Origin: Bog-473 sp963726135
GTDB lineage: Bacteria; Actinomycetota; Acidimicrobiia; Acidimicrobiales; RAAP-2
Direction of reading: 5' to 3'
DNA: 64,000 nucleotides
NCBI GenBank assembly: GCA_963726135.1
Contig: CAVSBE010000007.1
Location: 10,600-74,599, forward strand
Part shown: positions 24,097-32,884 of the stretch, piece after piece
How positions within the stretch are numbered: position 1 is the first letter of the stretch
Layout of the letters: each line of letters begins with the position of its first letter
The notes under the pieces: generated by a model
The model's database searches: none
The model's input: the letters and a program-made list of their open reading frames with translations, nothing else
What the model was told of the DNA's origin: nothing
Position numbers and translations under genes: made by a program

Positions 24097-25064
24097 ACCG
24101 AGGAGAGGAAGGTGAGGAGCGCCGCGTTGGTCTCCGCCGGCTTCTCCTGCTGCACCCAGTGCCCGGCGCCCTCGACGGTGGTCGCACCGCGGAAGTCGGG
24201 CAGCGCCTCTGCCATCGCCTCGGCCGCGCCCGGCATCATGAGGATGACCGGGTCGAGCGAGCCGGTGAGGAAGCCGGTCGGCATGGTGTAGACGGAGGCG
24301 GGGATGTCCTTGGAGCGTTCCCAATTGGCGTCGATGTTGCGGTAGAAGCTGACGGGTCCGAAGAAGCCGCCCTGCTCGAAGGCCGCCGCGTAGACGTCCA
24401 CGTCGGCCTCGGTGATCCAGTCGGGCAACACGTCGGGACCCGGCGTGAGGATGTCCTGGAAGCGGGTGCCCTCCCGTGGCGCGTCGGCGACGAGCGGATT
24501 CGGATTGGCCATGCCCTCGCCCCCGGCCGAGAAGAGCATGGAGCGCAAGAAGCGCCGGGGATCCGCCTCGAATTCCGCCTCGGCGGGCCCCACCTCCTGG
24601 AAGTAGAGCATGTAGAAGAACTTGCCCTCGAAGATGACCTCGAAGATCTGCGTGGGCGGCGCCGGGGCGCTGGAGTACGGGACGCTCATGTTGTAGAGGG
24701 AGGCGACCCGCTCGGGGTGCAGGCGTCCCATCTCCCAGACCAGCATTGCCCCCCAGTCGTGCCCGACGAAGGTGGAGGCGTCGTAGCCGTAGTGGTCGAG
24801 CAGGCCGCAGAGGTCGCCCGTCAGCTTGTCCGATCCGTAGTCGGCGACCGCGGTCGGGTGTGAGCTCCCGCCGTAACCGCGCAGGTCGGGCGCGAGGGCG
24901 CGGTACCCGGCGTCGGCCAGCGCGCCGAGCTGGTGGCGCCACGAGTACCACAGCTCGGGGAAGCCGTGGCAGAACACGACGGGCGGCCCTTCGGCTGGGC
25001 CCGCGGAGGCGACGTGCAACTCGATCCCGTTCGTCGGGACCTGCTCGTGGGTGATCTCAGACAC
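24093..25064 (-). CDS. Alpha/beta hydrolase, epoxide hydrolase-like
   Basis: A 323-residue alpha/beta hydrolase. HGFPELWYSWRHQL is the HGxP oxyanion motif of epoxide hydrolases, GHDWGAMLVWEMG contains the nucleophile Asp (GHDWG instead of GxSxG), and GAGHWVQQEKP holds the catalytic His. A cap domain with FYRNIDANWE follows. Asp nucleophile plus HGFPE supports epoxide hydrolysis or dehalogenation rather than ester hydrolysis. The GTG start overlaps the 3' end of the LLM gene by 8 bases. Downstream it is coupled to the beta-lactamase-like gene. Confidence 0.9.
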   Translation of the reverse strand: MSEITHEQVPTNGIELHVASAGPAEGPPVVFCHGFPELWYSWRHQLGALADAGYRALAPDLRGYGGSSHPTAVADYGSDKLTGDLCGLLDHYGYDASTFVGHDWGAMLVWEMGRLHPERVASLYNMSVPYSSAPAPPTQIFEVIFEGKFFYMLYFQEVGPAEAEFEADPRRFLRSMLFSAGGEGMANPNPLVADAPREGTRFQDILTPGPDVLPDWITEADVDVYAAAFEQGGFFGPVSFYRNIDANWERSKDIPASVYTMPTGFLTGSLDPVILMMPGAAEAMAEALPDFRGATTVEGAGHWVQQEKPAETNAALLTFLSSV

Positions 25065-26262
25065 GGGTCTCCTCGTCCTTCTGCTCGGCCTTGTCCGCCC
25101 TCTCCTCCTGATGCTTCTGGATGGCGGACATGACGGCATTCCCGGCGGCGCCGATGAATTCGGGGCGGTTCTCGGCGGCCCAGTCACGGCTCGACGTCAG
25201 CGACCTCGAGGAGTCCTGGAAGCGGGGCGCCACGTAGCGCGCGATCAGCTCGTAGGAGTGGCGTGTGGCTTCGGTGTCGGCCCACTCGTGGCCCATGAGC
25301 AAGAAGGTGCCGAACCCGCCCGATTGGGCCTGCAGCCGCTCGACCTGCGCGATGGCGTCGTCGACCGTGCCGATGACGGCGAAGCCGGACGCATTGAGCG
25401 CGTCGACGAGCGAGTCGAAGTTCTCCGTGTTGGGCGCCAGGGGCAGCGCCGCCACCCGTTGGAAGTAGTCCACCCACTCCTCGAGCCCGTAGGCCACGTC
25501 GTCCACCGCCTGCTCCTTTGTGTCGGCGATGTGCATCGGTCCGACGAGGCGCCACCGGTTGCGGTCGACGACGGTCGAGAACTCCTTGGCCCGCTCCTCC
25601 ATGACGTCCCAGTGGACGCCCAGCACGTCGAAGCCACCTGCCGATGTCGCCCCGATGGAGAGGAGGCCGCAGCCGAAACGCCCGGCGGCCCGGGGCCCGG
25701 CCGGCGACACCTGGGCCGCCACGGCCACCTCTGGGAAGGGGCGCTGGTAGGGGAGCAGCTGTAGCCGGGCCTTGACGAGCTTGAACCACTCCGTCTCCAT
25801 GGAGACCGTCTCGCCCGCCAGCAGCTGGAGGATCGCCTCGAGGGACTCCTCCATCATGTCGCGCTGTTTGGCGGGGTCGATGCCCATCATGAACGCGTCC
25901 GACGGGAGTGCGCCCGGGCCGACACCGATCATGACCCGGCCGCGGGTGAGGTGGTCGAGCAGCACCATGCGATCGGCCAGCATGAACGGGTGGTGGTAGG
26001 GCAGCGAGGAGACGCCGGTGCCGAGGCGGATGTGCTTGGTGCGCTGCGCGGCAGCGGCGATGAAGACCTCGGGCGAGGCGATGATCTCGTAGCCCGCCGA
26101 GTGGTGCTCGCCGAACCAGGCCTCGTCGAAGCCGAGCTCGTCGAGATGCTCGATCAGCTGCAGGTCGCGCTCGAGCGCCAGGGTCGGGTTCTGGCCCACC
26201 GGATGAAACGGGGCCAGGAAGATCCCGAAATGCAAGCGGCCGTCGGCGTCAATCGTGGTCAT
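25057..26262 (-). CDS. LLM-class flavin-dependent monooxygenase (limonene monooxygenase-like)
   Basis: A 401-residue bacterial-luciferase-like TIM barrel. The N-terminus LHFGIFLAPFHPVGQNPTLA, the segment LGFDEAWFGEHHSAGYEI and RGRVMIGVGPGALPSDAFMMG match flavin monooxygenases related to limonene 1,2-monooxygenase. The C-terminus is a Lys/Glu-rich tail. The flavin (FMN or F420) cannot be settled by eye. It is first in a three-gene operon with an epoxide-hydrolase-like protein, so the product may be an epoxide. No dedicated flavin reductase lies next to it. Confidence 0.87.
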   Translation of the reverse strand: MTTIDADGRLHFGIFLAPFHPVGQNPTLALERDLQLIEHLDELGFDEAWFGEHHSAGYEIIASPEVFIAAAAQRTKHIRLGTGVSSLPYHHPFMLADRMVLLDHLTRGRVMIGVGPGALPSDAFMMGIDPAKQRDMMEESLEAILQLLAGETVSMETEWFKLVKARLQLLPYQRPFPEVAVAAQVSPAGPRAAGRFGCGLLSIGATSAGGFDVLGVHWDVMEERAKEFSTVVDRNRWRLVGPMHIADTKEQAVDDVAYGLEEWVDYFQRVAALPLAPNTENFDSLVDALNASGFAVIGTVDDAIAQVERLQAQSGGFGTFLLMGHEWADTEATRHSYELIARYVAPRFQDSSRSLTSSRDWAAENRPEFIGAAGNAVMSAIQKHQEERADKAEQKDEETRV

Positions 26263-26350
26263 GTCCCTCCGAATGGCTGTGATCGTTGGTCATCGTTGGT
26301 CGTTCGGTGCTCGTTTTGCCGCTCTGCGGCACCTGGGCCCGGCATGTCCT

Positions 26351-26384
26351 CTGGAACTATCCACGGATCCGTTGATAGTTCTGG
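26351..26384. repeat. 34-bp palindrome, best copy of intergenic element
   Basis: In the 194-base gap between the LLM gene and the alcohol dehydrogenase lies an inverted repeat centred on GGATCC. The arms match at 14 of 17 positions and contain GAACTATC / GATAGTTC. On the minus strand it reads AGAACTATCAACGGATCCG, the same core (GAACTATCAACG) as at 10951. It could be the operator or a leader hairpin of the LLM operon, whose start is about 90 bases away. The rest of the gap shows nothing else. Confidence 0.55.
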
Positions 26385-26456
26385 AAGAACTACCCGCCGT
26401 GTCCGCCGCGATGACCGCCACGCCGGTCACTGCGGCGGTCTCGGTCACGGTCAGGG

Positions 26457-27524
26457 TCACGGCTTCACCAGGATCTTGCCGTGTTCTCCGGGCGTGCGCA
26501 GCGTCTCGAAGGCACCGGGTGCGCCGGCGAGGTCGACCGTGTCGGTGACCAGGAGCTCGGCCCCGGGCACACCGTCGGCCAGGCGCTGCAGCGTGGCGGC
26601 GAACTCGTCGGGCGTGTAGCCGAAGGAGAAGCGGAGCTCCATCTCCTTGGTCACGGCCATGAAGGGCTCGATGGTGTCGGTGTGCATGCACACCCCCACC
26701 ACCACGATCCGGCTGTGGGGTGGGCTCTCGGCGATCAGCGCCTGGAGCATGCCGGGTACGCCGACTGCCTCGAAGATGACGGGGTCCGGCACGGCGGCGC
26801 CGAGCATGGCGGATCCGATGCGCTCCATGACGGTCCGCGCGATGCCGAAGTCGGCCCAGCGGTCGTGGGGCGAACCCTCGGCGGGGTCGAGGACCACGTC
26901 GGCGCCGAAGGCCTCGGCCAGGCGGCGACGGGTCGGCGAGAAGTCGGCGGCCAGCACCGGCCCGTGGCCGCGGCCCTTGAGTGCGGCGATCACGGCCAGC
27001 CCCACGGGGCCGCAGCCCACGACGAGGCAGGGCTGGCCGTCGGTCAGGCCGGCCAGTCCCACGGCGTGCTCGCCGACCGCGAGCGGTTCGGTCAGCGCGG
27101 CGAGCTCGGTGGACAGCGCGTCGGGCACCGGGAGGCAGAACAGCTCCTGGAGCGACATGTGCTCGGCCAGCGCGCCCGGGTAGGCGTTGGAGTAACCGAT
27201 CTGCTCCACGCCGGTCGGGCCCACGATGATGGGCACCGAGCAGACCCGGGTTCCCACCGCGAGCGTGCCCGCGGTGTCGGGCCCGTGCTCCACGACCTCG
27301 GCGCAGAACTCGTGCCCGAACACGCAATCGGCCGCCGGGTCCAACGCGGGCACGCCGACGGAGTCCATGAGCCCGGTGAAGTGGGAGAAGTCGGCGAGGG
27401 CGTGCAGGTCGGACCCGCAGATGCCGGCGGCCAGCGATCGCACCACGAGGTGGCCCGAGGACGGCACGGGGTCGGGGATCTTGCCGACCACCAGCCGGCC
27501 GCCCCTGGTCACCGCGGCACGCAT
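26457..27524 (-). CDS. Zinc-type alcohol dehydrogenase (MDR family)
   Basis: A 355-residue medium-chain dehydrogenase. Catalytic-zinc ligands are visible in GICGSDLHAL (Cys) and FGHEFCAEVVEHG (His-Glu). The NAD(P) fold has LVVGCGPVGLAVIAAL. The usual four-cysteine structural-zinc lobe is missing; that region reads RVCSVPIIVGPTGVEQIGYS, a short variant. The reaction is probably secondary alcohol or diol oxidation. It is divergent from the SDR gene, 56 bases apart, and lies upstream of the LLM operon in the same direction. Confidence 0.9.
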   Translation of the reverse strand: MRAAVTRGGRLVVGKIPDPVPSSGHLVVRSLAAGICGSDLHALADFSHFTGLMDSVGVPALDPAADCVFGHEFCAEVVEHGPDTAGTLAVGTRVCSVPIIVGPTGVEQIGYSNAYPGALAEHMSLQELFCLPVPDALSTELAALTEPLAVGEHAVGLAGLTDGQPCLVVGCGPVGLAVIAALKGRGHGPVLAADFSPTRRRLAEAFGADVVLDPAEGSPHDRWADFGIARTVMERIGSAMLGAAVPDPVIFEAVGVPGMLQALIAESPPHSRIVVVGVCMHTDTIEPFMAVTKEMELRFSFGYTPDEFAATLQRLADGVPGAELLVTDTVDLAGAPGAFETLRTPGEHGKILVKP

Positions 27525-27580
27525 GCCAGCACCACCCCCCGGACGGCGCGACCGCCCGCATTCGTCGCTACGTTTGCCCG

Positions 27581-28438
27581 GTGAGTTTCACACACGCGCC
27601 CGGAGAACGCCCGCTCGCGGGCAGGGTGGCGCTGGTGACTGGGGCGGCCCGGCCTCGCGGCATCGGCCGGGCCACCGCCCTCGGGCTCGCCCGGGCCGGG
27701 GCGGACGTGGCGTGCCTCGACATCGCCCGTCCGTACGACGATGCCCCCTTCCACGGCACCGGCAGCAGTGACGACCTGGCGTCGCTGGCGGCCGAGCTCA
27801 CGGGCCTCGGGGTGCGGGCGACCACGGTGGCGGCCGACATCTCCGACGAGGCGGCGGTGGAGGCGGCGGTGTCCCGGGTCAGCGCGGAGCTGGGGACGGT
27901 GACCCTTCTGGCCAACGTGGCGGGCGGGAGCGGGCCCGGGTTCGGGCTCGGCCCCCTGCTCGGCGTCGCCGCAGCGGAGTTCCGGCGCGTGCTCGACGTC
28001 AACGTCATCGGCACGTGGCTCGTCTCGAAGGCCTGCGCGACGCGCATGGTCGCCGCTGGCGTGGGCGGACGCATCTGCAACGTGTCGAGCCAGGCGGGGA
28101 AGCGGGCCTTTCCCCTCCTCGGCCCGTACTGCGCCGCCAAGGCGGGGGTCATCCTGCTCACCCAGACCATGGCGCTCGAGCTCGGCCCGGCCGGCATCGC
28201 GGTCAACGCGGTGTGCCCGGGCACGGTCGACACCGACCTCATCAACAAGGACGCCATGTTCGAGACGCTGATGGGTGGACCCGACGGCCTGGCGACCTAC
28301 GTGGCGCGCGAGATCCCGCTCGGGCGGCTCCAGAGCGCCGAAGAAATCGCGGACGCGATCTGCTGGTTGCTCTCCGACTCGGCCCGGGGGGTCACGGGCG
28401 AGGCGTTGAACGTGAGCGCCGGACAGACAATGGTGTAG
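27581..28438 (+). CDS. Short-chain dehydrogenase/reductase
   Basis: A 285-residue SDR. The cofactor loop is VTGAARPRGIGRATALGLA, with an Asp after the second strand (CLDIARP) favouring NAD. NVAGG follows, and the catalytic Ser/Tyr/Lys lie in NVSSQAGKRAFPLLGPYCAAK. An insert after CLDIARPYDD is seen in several actinobacterial catabolic SDRs. The GTG start is used. The next gene starts 2 bases after its stop, so it heads a three-gene operon with a DUF7064/7065-like protein and a phosphotransferase. Confidence 0.92.
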   Translation: MSFTHAPGERPLAGRVALVTGAARPRGIGRATALGLARAGADVACLDIARPYDDAPFHGTGSSDDLASLAAELTGLGVRATTVAADISDEAAVEAAVSRVSAELGTVTLLANVAGGSGPGFGLGPLLGVAAAEFRRVLDVNVIGTWLVSKACATRMVAAGVGGRICNVSSQAGKRAFPLLGPYCAAKAGVILLTQTMALELGPAGIAVNAVCPGTVDTDLINKDAMFETLMGGPDGLATYVAREIPLGRLQSAEEIADAICWLLSDSARGVTGEALNVSAGQTMV

Positions 28439-28440
28439 GG

Positions 28441-29439
28441 ATGCCGATCCTCGACGCACGTCACGACCTCGCCCATCCGGTTGAAGGCGACAGCGCCTGG
28501 AGCGAGTCGTACTACTTCAACGCCTACGACCCACAGACGGATTCGGGGTTCTTCACCCGCGTCGGCATCCGCCCCAACGAGGGCACCATGGACGTCGGCC
28601 TGTCGCTGTGGCTCCCCGGCGGGGAGCTGGGTGAGTACCGCTGGATCAAAGAGCAGCACGAGATGGTCGACACGGTGCTGGAGGTCGGCGCCGTCCGCTA
28701 CGAGATGCTCGAGGCGCTGCAGTCGTGGCGGCTCACGATGGCGGGCGAGGTCCAGGCGCGCCCGTGCGTGCGAGGCGAGGCGGCCAGCCACCCCGTGCCG
28801 GTCGTGCTCGACGTCCGCTTCGACGCCATCACGCCTGCCATCGGTACCGACGGGCAGCCGAGCGGTGGCCCCAAGTCGGCCGAGGCGGCGGCGGCGGCCG
28901 GCACGGTCGGCAAGGGTCACCTGGAGCAGGCGGGGCGCTGGACCGGCTCCCTCGAGGTCGACGGCGCACCGCACGAATGGCTCGGGGCCCACGGCAACCG
29001 GGACCGTTCCTGGGGCCCGCGCCGCTGGGGCGGGCCGAAGATGTGGCGCTGGTTCTCCATCAACATCGGGGACGACATGCACTTCGGGGGAATCCGGCTC
29101 GGCACCGACGCCGGCGATCTGCACCGAGGTTGGGTGTGGGACGGGTCGGTGGCCACCTCGGTGGCCGAGTGGCGGGTCACGACCGAACTGGCTGACGACG
29201 CGGTGACGCACGAGGTCGTGCACCTCGACGTCGTCGACAAGCGAGGCCGCACCTATCCGCTGCGGGGCGACGTGCTGCGCGTGGCCGACATCGGCCGGGC
29301 CGGCGGCACCATGGTCAACGAGGGCCTGGCGCGCTGGACCTACGAGGACGCCGGCGGCGAGGCCCGCACCGGCTATGGCATCTGCGAATACCTGCACCAA
29401 CTCGACGACAGCGGGAGGCCTGTCGTCCCCGTCGAGTAG
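28441..29439 (+). CDS. DUF7064/DUF7065-like protein, function unknown
   Basis: A 332-residue protein resembling an uncharacterised family found beside acyl-CoA and phosphotransferase genes in actinobacteria and proteobacteria. N-terminal region: SYYFNAYDPQTDSGFFTRVG with RPNEG; C-terminal region: AHGNRDRSWGPRRWGGPKMW and GICEYLHQL. All-beta, lipocalin/hydroxyneurosporene-synthase-like folds are a possibility but are inferred only. No signal peptide or membrane helix. It starts 2 bases after the SDR stop. Confidence 0.75.
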   Translation: MPILDARHDLAHPVEGDSAWSESYYFNAYDPQTDSGFFTRVGIRPNEGTMDVGLSLWLPGGELGEYRWIKEQHEMVDTVLEVGAVRYEMLEALQSWRLTMAGEVQARPCVRGEAASHPVPVVLDVRFDAITPAIGTDGQPSGGPKSAEAAAAAGTVGKGHLEQAGRWTGSLEVDGAPHEWLGAHGNRDRSWGPRRWGGPKMWRWFSINIGDDMHFGGIRLGTDAGDLHRGWVWDGSVATSVAEWRVTTELADDAVTHEVVHLDVVDKRGRTYPLRGDVLRVADIGRAGGTMVNEGLARWTYEDAGGEARTGYGICEYLHQLDDSGRPVVPVE

Positions 29440-29449
29440 GCGGGCGATC

Positions 29450-30811
29450 GTGGCGGAAAGAGGGCGGTTGAGCGGCGACGAGCTCGTGGTGGCGCTCGGC
29501 GCCCAGCTCGGTGGCACCGTGCGCAACCTGCGCCGGCTCTCCGGCGGCGCCTCGAGGGTCACCAGCGCGTTCGAGCTCGAGGCGCCGGGCGAGCCACCAC
29601 GCCCGCTCATCCTCCAGATGGAGCGCGGGGAGGGCGCCCCCCGGGGCGGGAAGGTGCAGATGGAGCGCGCGCTGCTCCAGGCGGCAAGAGCCGCCGGTGT
29701 CCCGGTCCCGCTGGTCGTCGCCATGGGGCTGCACGACGCCGTGGGAGCGGACTGGCTGGTGGTCGAGCGTCTGGAGGGGGAGACGATCCCACGCAAGATC
29801 CTGCGCAACGGCGAATGGGAGACGGCGCGTCGCGCGCTCGCCGGACAGTGCGGCCGGGCCCTGGCGGGGATCCACACCATCGACCCCGGCACCATCGCGG
29901 GCCTGCCGCCCGTCGACCCCCTCGGCGACCCGCTGCCGTACCTCGACATGCTGGGCGAGGTACGGCCCGCCCTCGAGCTCGGCGTGCGCTGGCTGTCCGC
30001 GCACCGCCCCGCCGCCGGACCTCGGCTGACGGTGCACGGCGACTTCCGCTTCGGCAACTTCCTCGTCGGTCCCGAGGGCTTGCGCGGCGTGCTCGACTGG
30101 GAGCTGGCCCACGCGGGCGACGCCGCAGAGGACATCGGGTGGCTGTGCGCCCCGGCGTGGCGCTTCGGGGGCGACGCCGAGGTGGGGGGGTTCGGCGGCC
30201 TCGACGAGCTGCTGGTCGCGTACGCAGCCGCCGGAGGCGAGCCCTTGGCGCGAGACCGGGTGCACTGGTGGCAGGTGTACGCGACGGTGAAGTGGGCGAC
30301 CATCTGCGCGCTGCAGGCCTCGGCCCACCTCAGCGGGGCGACGCGCTCGGTCGAGCTGGCCGCCATCGGCCGGCGGATCTGCGAGAGCGAGTGGGATCTC
30401 TTCGCGTTGCTCGGCGTGGCGCCCGCGGACCCTGCCCCCGAGCCTCGGCCACGCGGCATCACCCGGGCGCCCTTCGGGCGCCCGACGGCAGCGGAGCTGA
30501 TCGAGGCGGTGCGCGAATACCTCGAGGACGGCGTCATGGAGCAGAGCGAGGGCGGGGCGCGCTTCGAGGCGCGCGTCGCGCGCAACGCGCTGGCGATCGC
30601 CGAGCGCGAGCTGCTCCTGGGCCGCGAGGTTGCCTCTGCCCACACCCACCGGCTGCGTGACTTCGGGATGGGCGACGACGTGGCGCTGGCGGCCGCCATC
30701 CGTGTGGGGGACTTCGACGCCGGTTGGGAACCGCTGGCCACGGCGCTCGCGGCGTCCGCGCGCGACCAGCTGCTGGTGGCCAACCCGTCCTACCTGCCCG
30801 CGGGCGGCTAG
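29450..30811 (+). CDS. Aminoglycoside phosphotransferase-like kinase fused to DUF6285
   Basis: A 453-residue two-part protein. Residues ~1-310 are an APH/choline-kinase-like fold with RLSGGASRVTSAFELEA, the catalytic loop LTVHGDFRFGNFLV and metal-binding GVLDWELAHAGDAAEDIGWL. Residues ~335-450 (PTAAELIEAVREYLEDGV through NALAIAERELLLG) match the DUF6285 helical module, normally encoded as a separate neighbour. Family kin (ACAD10-like) act on hydroxyacyl-CoAs or small alcohols rather than antibiotics. GTG at 29450 is 10 bases after the previous stop. Confidence 0.85.
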   Translation: MAERGRLSGDELVVALGAQLGGTVRNLRRLSGGASRVTSAFELEAPGEPPRPLILQMERGEGAPRGGKVQMERALLQAARAAGVPVPLVVAMGLHDAVGADWLVVERLEGETIPRKILRNGEWETARRALAGQCGRALAGIHTIDPGTIAGLPPVDPLGDPLPYLDMLGEVRPALELGVRWLSAHRPAAGPRLTVHGDFRFGNFLVGPEGLRGVLDWELAHAGDAAEDIGWLCAPAWRFGGDAEVGGFGGLDELLVAYAAAGGEPLARDRVHWWQVYATVKWATICALQASAHLSGATRSVELAAIGRRICESEWDLFALLGVAPADPAPEPRPRGITRAPFGRPTAAELIEAVREYLEDGVMEQSEGGARFEARVARNALAIAERELLLGREVASAHTHRLRDFGMGDDVALAAAIRVGDFDAGWEPLATALAASARDQLLVANPSYLPAGG

Positions 30812-32283
30812 GCCTCGACCGGTACCGGGACCAGCGCGGTCACGGGCTGCGCTGGTGGCGGCTCGGCCGCGGTGGAAGCATCGGCGGTCTCGGCGACGCG
30901 GGTGCCGATGCCCTGGAGCACCAGGCCGGCCAGCAGGCTGCAGCCCATCATGAAGATCCAGGCGTGGTGGTACGCCGTCACCGCCGACGCCCCGGAGGCG
31001 GTTCCCAGGATGGCCACGAGGCAGGCCACGCCGAGCGCGACACCGATCTGGCGGGTCATGGCATAGAGCGCGGAACCGGTGGCGAAGCGCTCCGGCGGCA
31101 GCGGGGCGGTCGCCGCGCCGCCCAGCGAGGGGAGCATCAGGCCCACGCCGAACCCGCCGAGGAGGCTGCCGGGCAGGTACGCGCCCGCCCAGTCGGGCGT
31201 GACGCCCACCCGCAGGACCCACCACAACCCGCCGGCAGCGAAGAACAGCGATCCGACGGTGCCCACGGCCCGGTGCCCGAACCGTGCGCCCAGGACGCCC
31301 CCGGGGAACGCGGTCAGCCCGGCGAGGAGCGGTCCGGGGGCGATCATGAACCCGGCGCGGAGGACGGATTCGTGCCACACGCCCGTCAGGAACAGGACGC
31401 CGCCGAGCACGAGCGCACCGAAGCCGCTGAAGAAGGCCAGGGAGCTGAGGTCGGCGAGTGCCACGGCCCGGTGGCGGATGACGGCCGGTTCGAGGATCGG
31501 GTTGGGGTGGCGGAACGAACGCAGCACGAGCCCGGTGCCGGCCAGCGCCGTCAGTGCGAAGGCGCCGAGGACGCGGGGGCTGGACCATCCCCAGTCGGGA
31601 CCCTGGACGAGGCCGGCCACCAGGCTGGCCACCGCCACCGTGAGCAGGCCCGCACCCAGCAGGTCAGCCTTGTGGGCCGCCGGGTCGCGAACCTCCCTCA
31701 ACAGGCGCACGCCGAAGACCAGCGCCAGCACGCTGAAGGGCAGGTTCACCAGGAACACCCAGCGCCAGCTCACCTGGACCAGCAGCCCGCCGATCGGGGG
31801 GCCGAGCGCGGCGGCGGCCCCGCCGACGGCCGACCACAGACCGATGGCCGCCCCCTTGCGCGCCGGGCCGAAGGCGGGCAGGAGGAGCCCGAGCGAGGTG
31901 GGCAGCATGAGCGCCCCGCCGCTCGCCTGCAGGATCCGGGCGGCGACGAGGAAGCCCAGCGAGGGGGCGACGGCGCACAGCGCAGAGGACGTCGTGAAGA
32001 TGGCCAACCCGAGCAGGAACGCCTTCTTGCGCCCGGCCCGGTCGGCCCAGCGTCCGGCGGGGACGAGCGCCGCCGCGAACACGATGGTGTAGGCGCTCAG
32101 CACCCACGAGAGCGAGCTGAGGCTTTCGCCGTGGTAGGTCGCCGAGATGCTCGGGAAGGCGATGTTGACGATGAACAGATCGAGCGAGGACAAGAACACC
32201 CCCGTCAGCACGATCAGGGCGGTCAGCGCGGGCCGGGAGCGCCCCGGCACGGGCAGCGGATCCTGCACAGTGAGTTCTGTCAT
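30808..32283 (-). CDS. MFS multidrug exporter, DHA2 (EmrB/QacA) family
   Basis: A 491-residue major facilitator protein with about 14 hydrophobic helices. Motif A is AGRWADRAGRKKAFLLG; motif C-like ARILQASGGALMLPTSLGLL; WRWVFLVNLPFSVLAL is typical of DHA2. N-terminal helix: IVLTGVFLSSLDLFIVNIAFPS. It likely exports hydrophobic drugs or solvents by proton antiport. The ATG at 32283 is divergent from an HxlR regulator with 69 bases between the starts, which suggests that the regulator controls it. Confidence 0.92.
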   Translation of the reverse strand: MTELTVQDPLPVPGRSRPALTALIVLTGVFLSSLDLFIVNIAFPSISATYHGESLSSLSWVLSAYTIVFAAALVPAGRWADRAGRKKAFLLGLAIFTTSSALCAVAPSLGFLVAARILQASGGALMLPTSLGLLLPAFGPARKGAAIGLWSAVGGAAAALGPPIGGLLVQVSWRWVFLVNLPFSVLALVFGVRLLREVRDPAAHKADLLGAGLLTVAVASLVAGLVQGPDWGWSSPRVLGAFALTALAGTGLVLRSFRHPNPILEPAVIRHRAVALADLSSLAFFSGFGALVLGGVLFLTGVWHESVLRAGFMIAPGPLLAGLTAFPGGVLGARFGHRAVGTVGSLFFAAGGLWWVLRVGVTPDWAGAYLPGSLLGGFGVGLMLPSLGGAATAPLPPERFATGSALYAMTRQIGVALGVACLVAILGTASGASAVTAYHHAWIFMMGCSLLAGLVLQGIGTRVAETADASTAAEPPPAQPVTALVPVPVEA

Positions 32284-32352
32284 GAAACGTACTCTAGAGA
32301 AGAAAGTTTCGTAAAACAACCCTCTCCCCGAAATGTGCGGTATGCTGCATTG
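32284..32352. promoter_or_regulatory. Divergent promoter region, exporter / HxlR
   Basis: Sixty-nine bases separate two divergent starts. They hold an inverted pair GAAAC (32284-32288) and GTTTC (about 32307-32312) plus AT-rich sequence GTAAAACAAC, unlike the GC-rich surroundings. HxlR proteins bind as dimers to such short inverted repeats. GGTATGCT near 32340 could be part of a -10 for the regulator. This is inference from position and symmetry. Confidence 0.4.
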
Positions 32353-32838
32353 ATGCTGAAGCGCGACTATCCGAGCCAGTACTGCCCGGTCGCGTCCACG
32401 CTCGAGGTGGTCGGCGAGCGCTGGACGCTGCTGATCATCCGGGATGTCTTCTTGGGCATCCGGCGCTTCGACGATCTCCAGCGTGATCTGGGCGTGGCGC
32501 GCAACGTGCTCCAGGCGCGCCTCGAGCGCCTGGTCGAGCAGGGGGTCCTGGTGAAGCGTCCCTACCAGGAGCGGCCCCCGCGCCACGAGTACCGCCTCAC
32601 CGACAAGGGTGCCGACCTGTGGCCCGTACTGGTGGCGCTGTTGCAGTGGGGCGACCGTTACGGCCTGGAGGGCGAGCGGCCGATGATCCTCCAACACCGC
32701 GGTTGTGGCGGCGAGCTCGACGACCGCCGCCGCTGCCTCACCTGTGGGGCCGACGTCACGGTCACCGAGGCCGTCGCGATCCGCACCGGCGCGCTGCGCC
32801 CGGCGTCCCGCGCCACGACCGAGCCCGTCCTGGCCTGA
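32353..32838 (+). CDS. HxlR-family transcriptional regulator
   Basis: A 161-residue winged-helix regulator. N-terminal DYPSQYCPVASTLEVVGERWTLLIIRDVFLG is the HxlR signature with the sensory Cys at residue 11. The recognition region is RFDDLQRDLGVARNVLQARLERL. Beyond the usual ~110 residues there is a tail with C-x-G...C-x-x-C (RGCGGELDDRRRCLTCGADV), a possible zinc ribbon. Redox or electrophile sensing through Cys is known in the family. It probably regulates the divergent exporter. Confidence 0.9.
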   Translation: MLKRDYPSQYCPVASTLEVVGERWTLLIIRDVFLGIRRFDDLQRDLGVARNVLQARLERLVEQGVLVKRPYQERPPRHEYRLTDKGADLWPVLVALLQWGDRYGLEGERPMILQHRGCGGELDDRRRCLTCGADVTVTEAVAIRTGALRPASRATTEPVLA

Positions 32839-32884
32839 CGCGTCTCCCGGGCGCCGCGGGGCGCGGCTCGCTACCGTGGCCGTC

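Noticed and set aside
26263..26456. The 26351 palindrome as an IS inverted-repeat footprint
   Set aside because: No target-site duplication or transposase fragment is seen, and the arms are contiguous around one centre, more like an operator or hairpin.
28297..30783. Long minus-strand frame across the DUF7064/7065-like and kinase genes
   Set aside because: Ser/Arg/Pro-rich translation with no motif, antisense to two genes with good family matches.
30724..32838. Long plus-strand frame across the MFS exporter
   Set aside because: It is antisense to an exporter with all DHA2 motifs. Only its 3' part, from 32353, is real (HxlR regulator).
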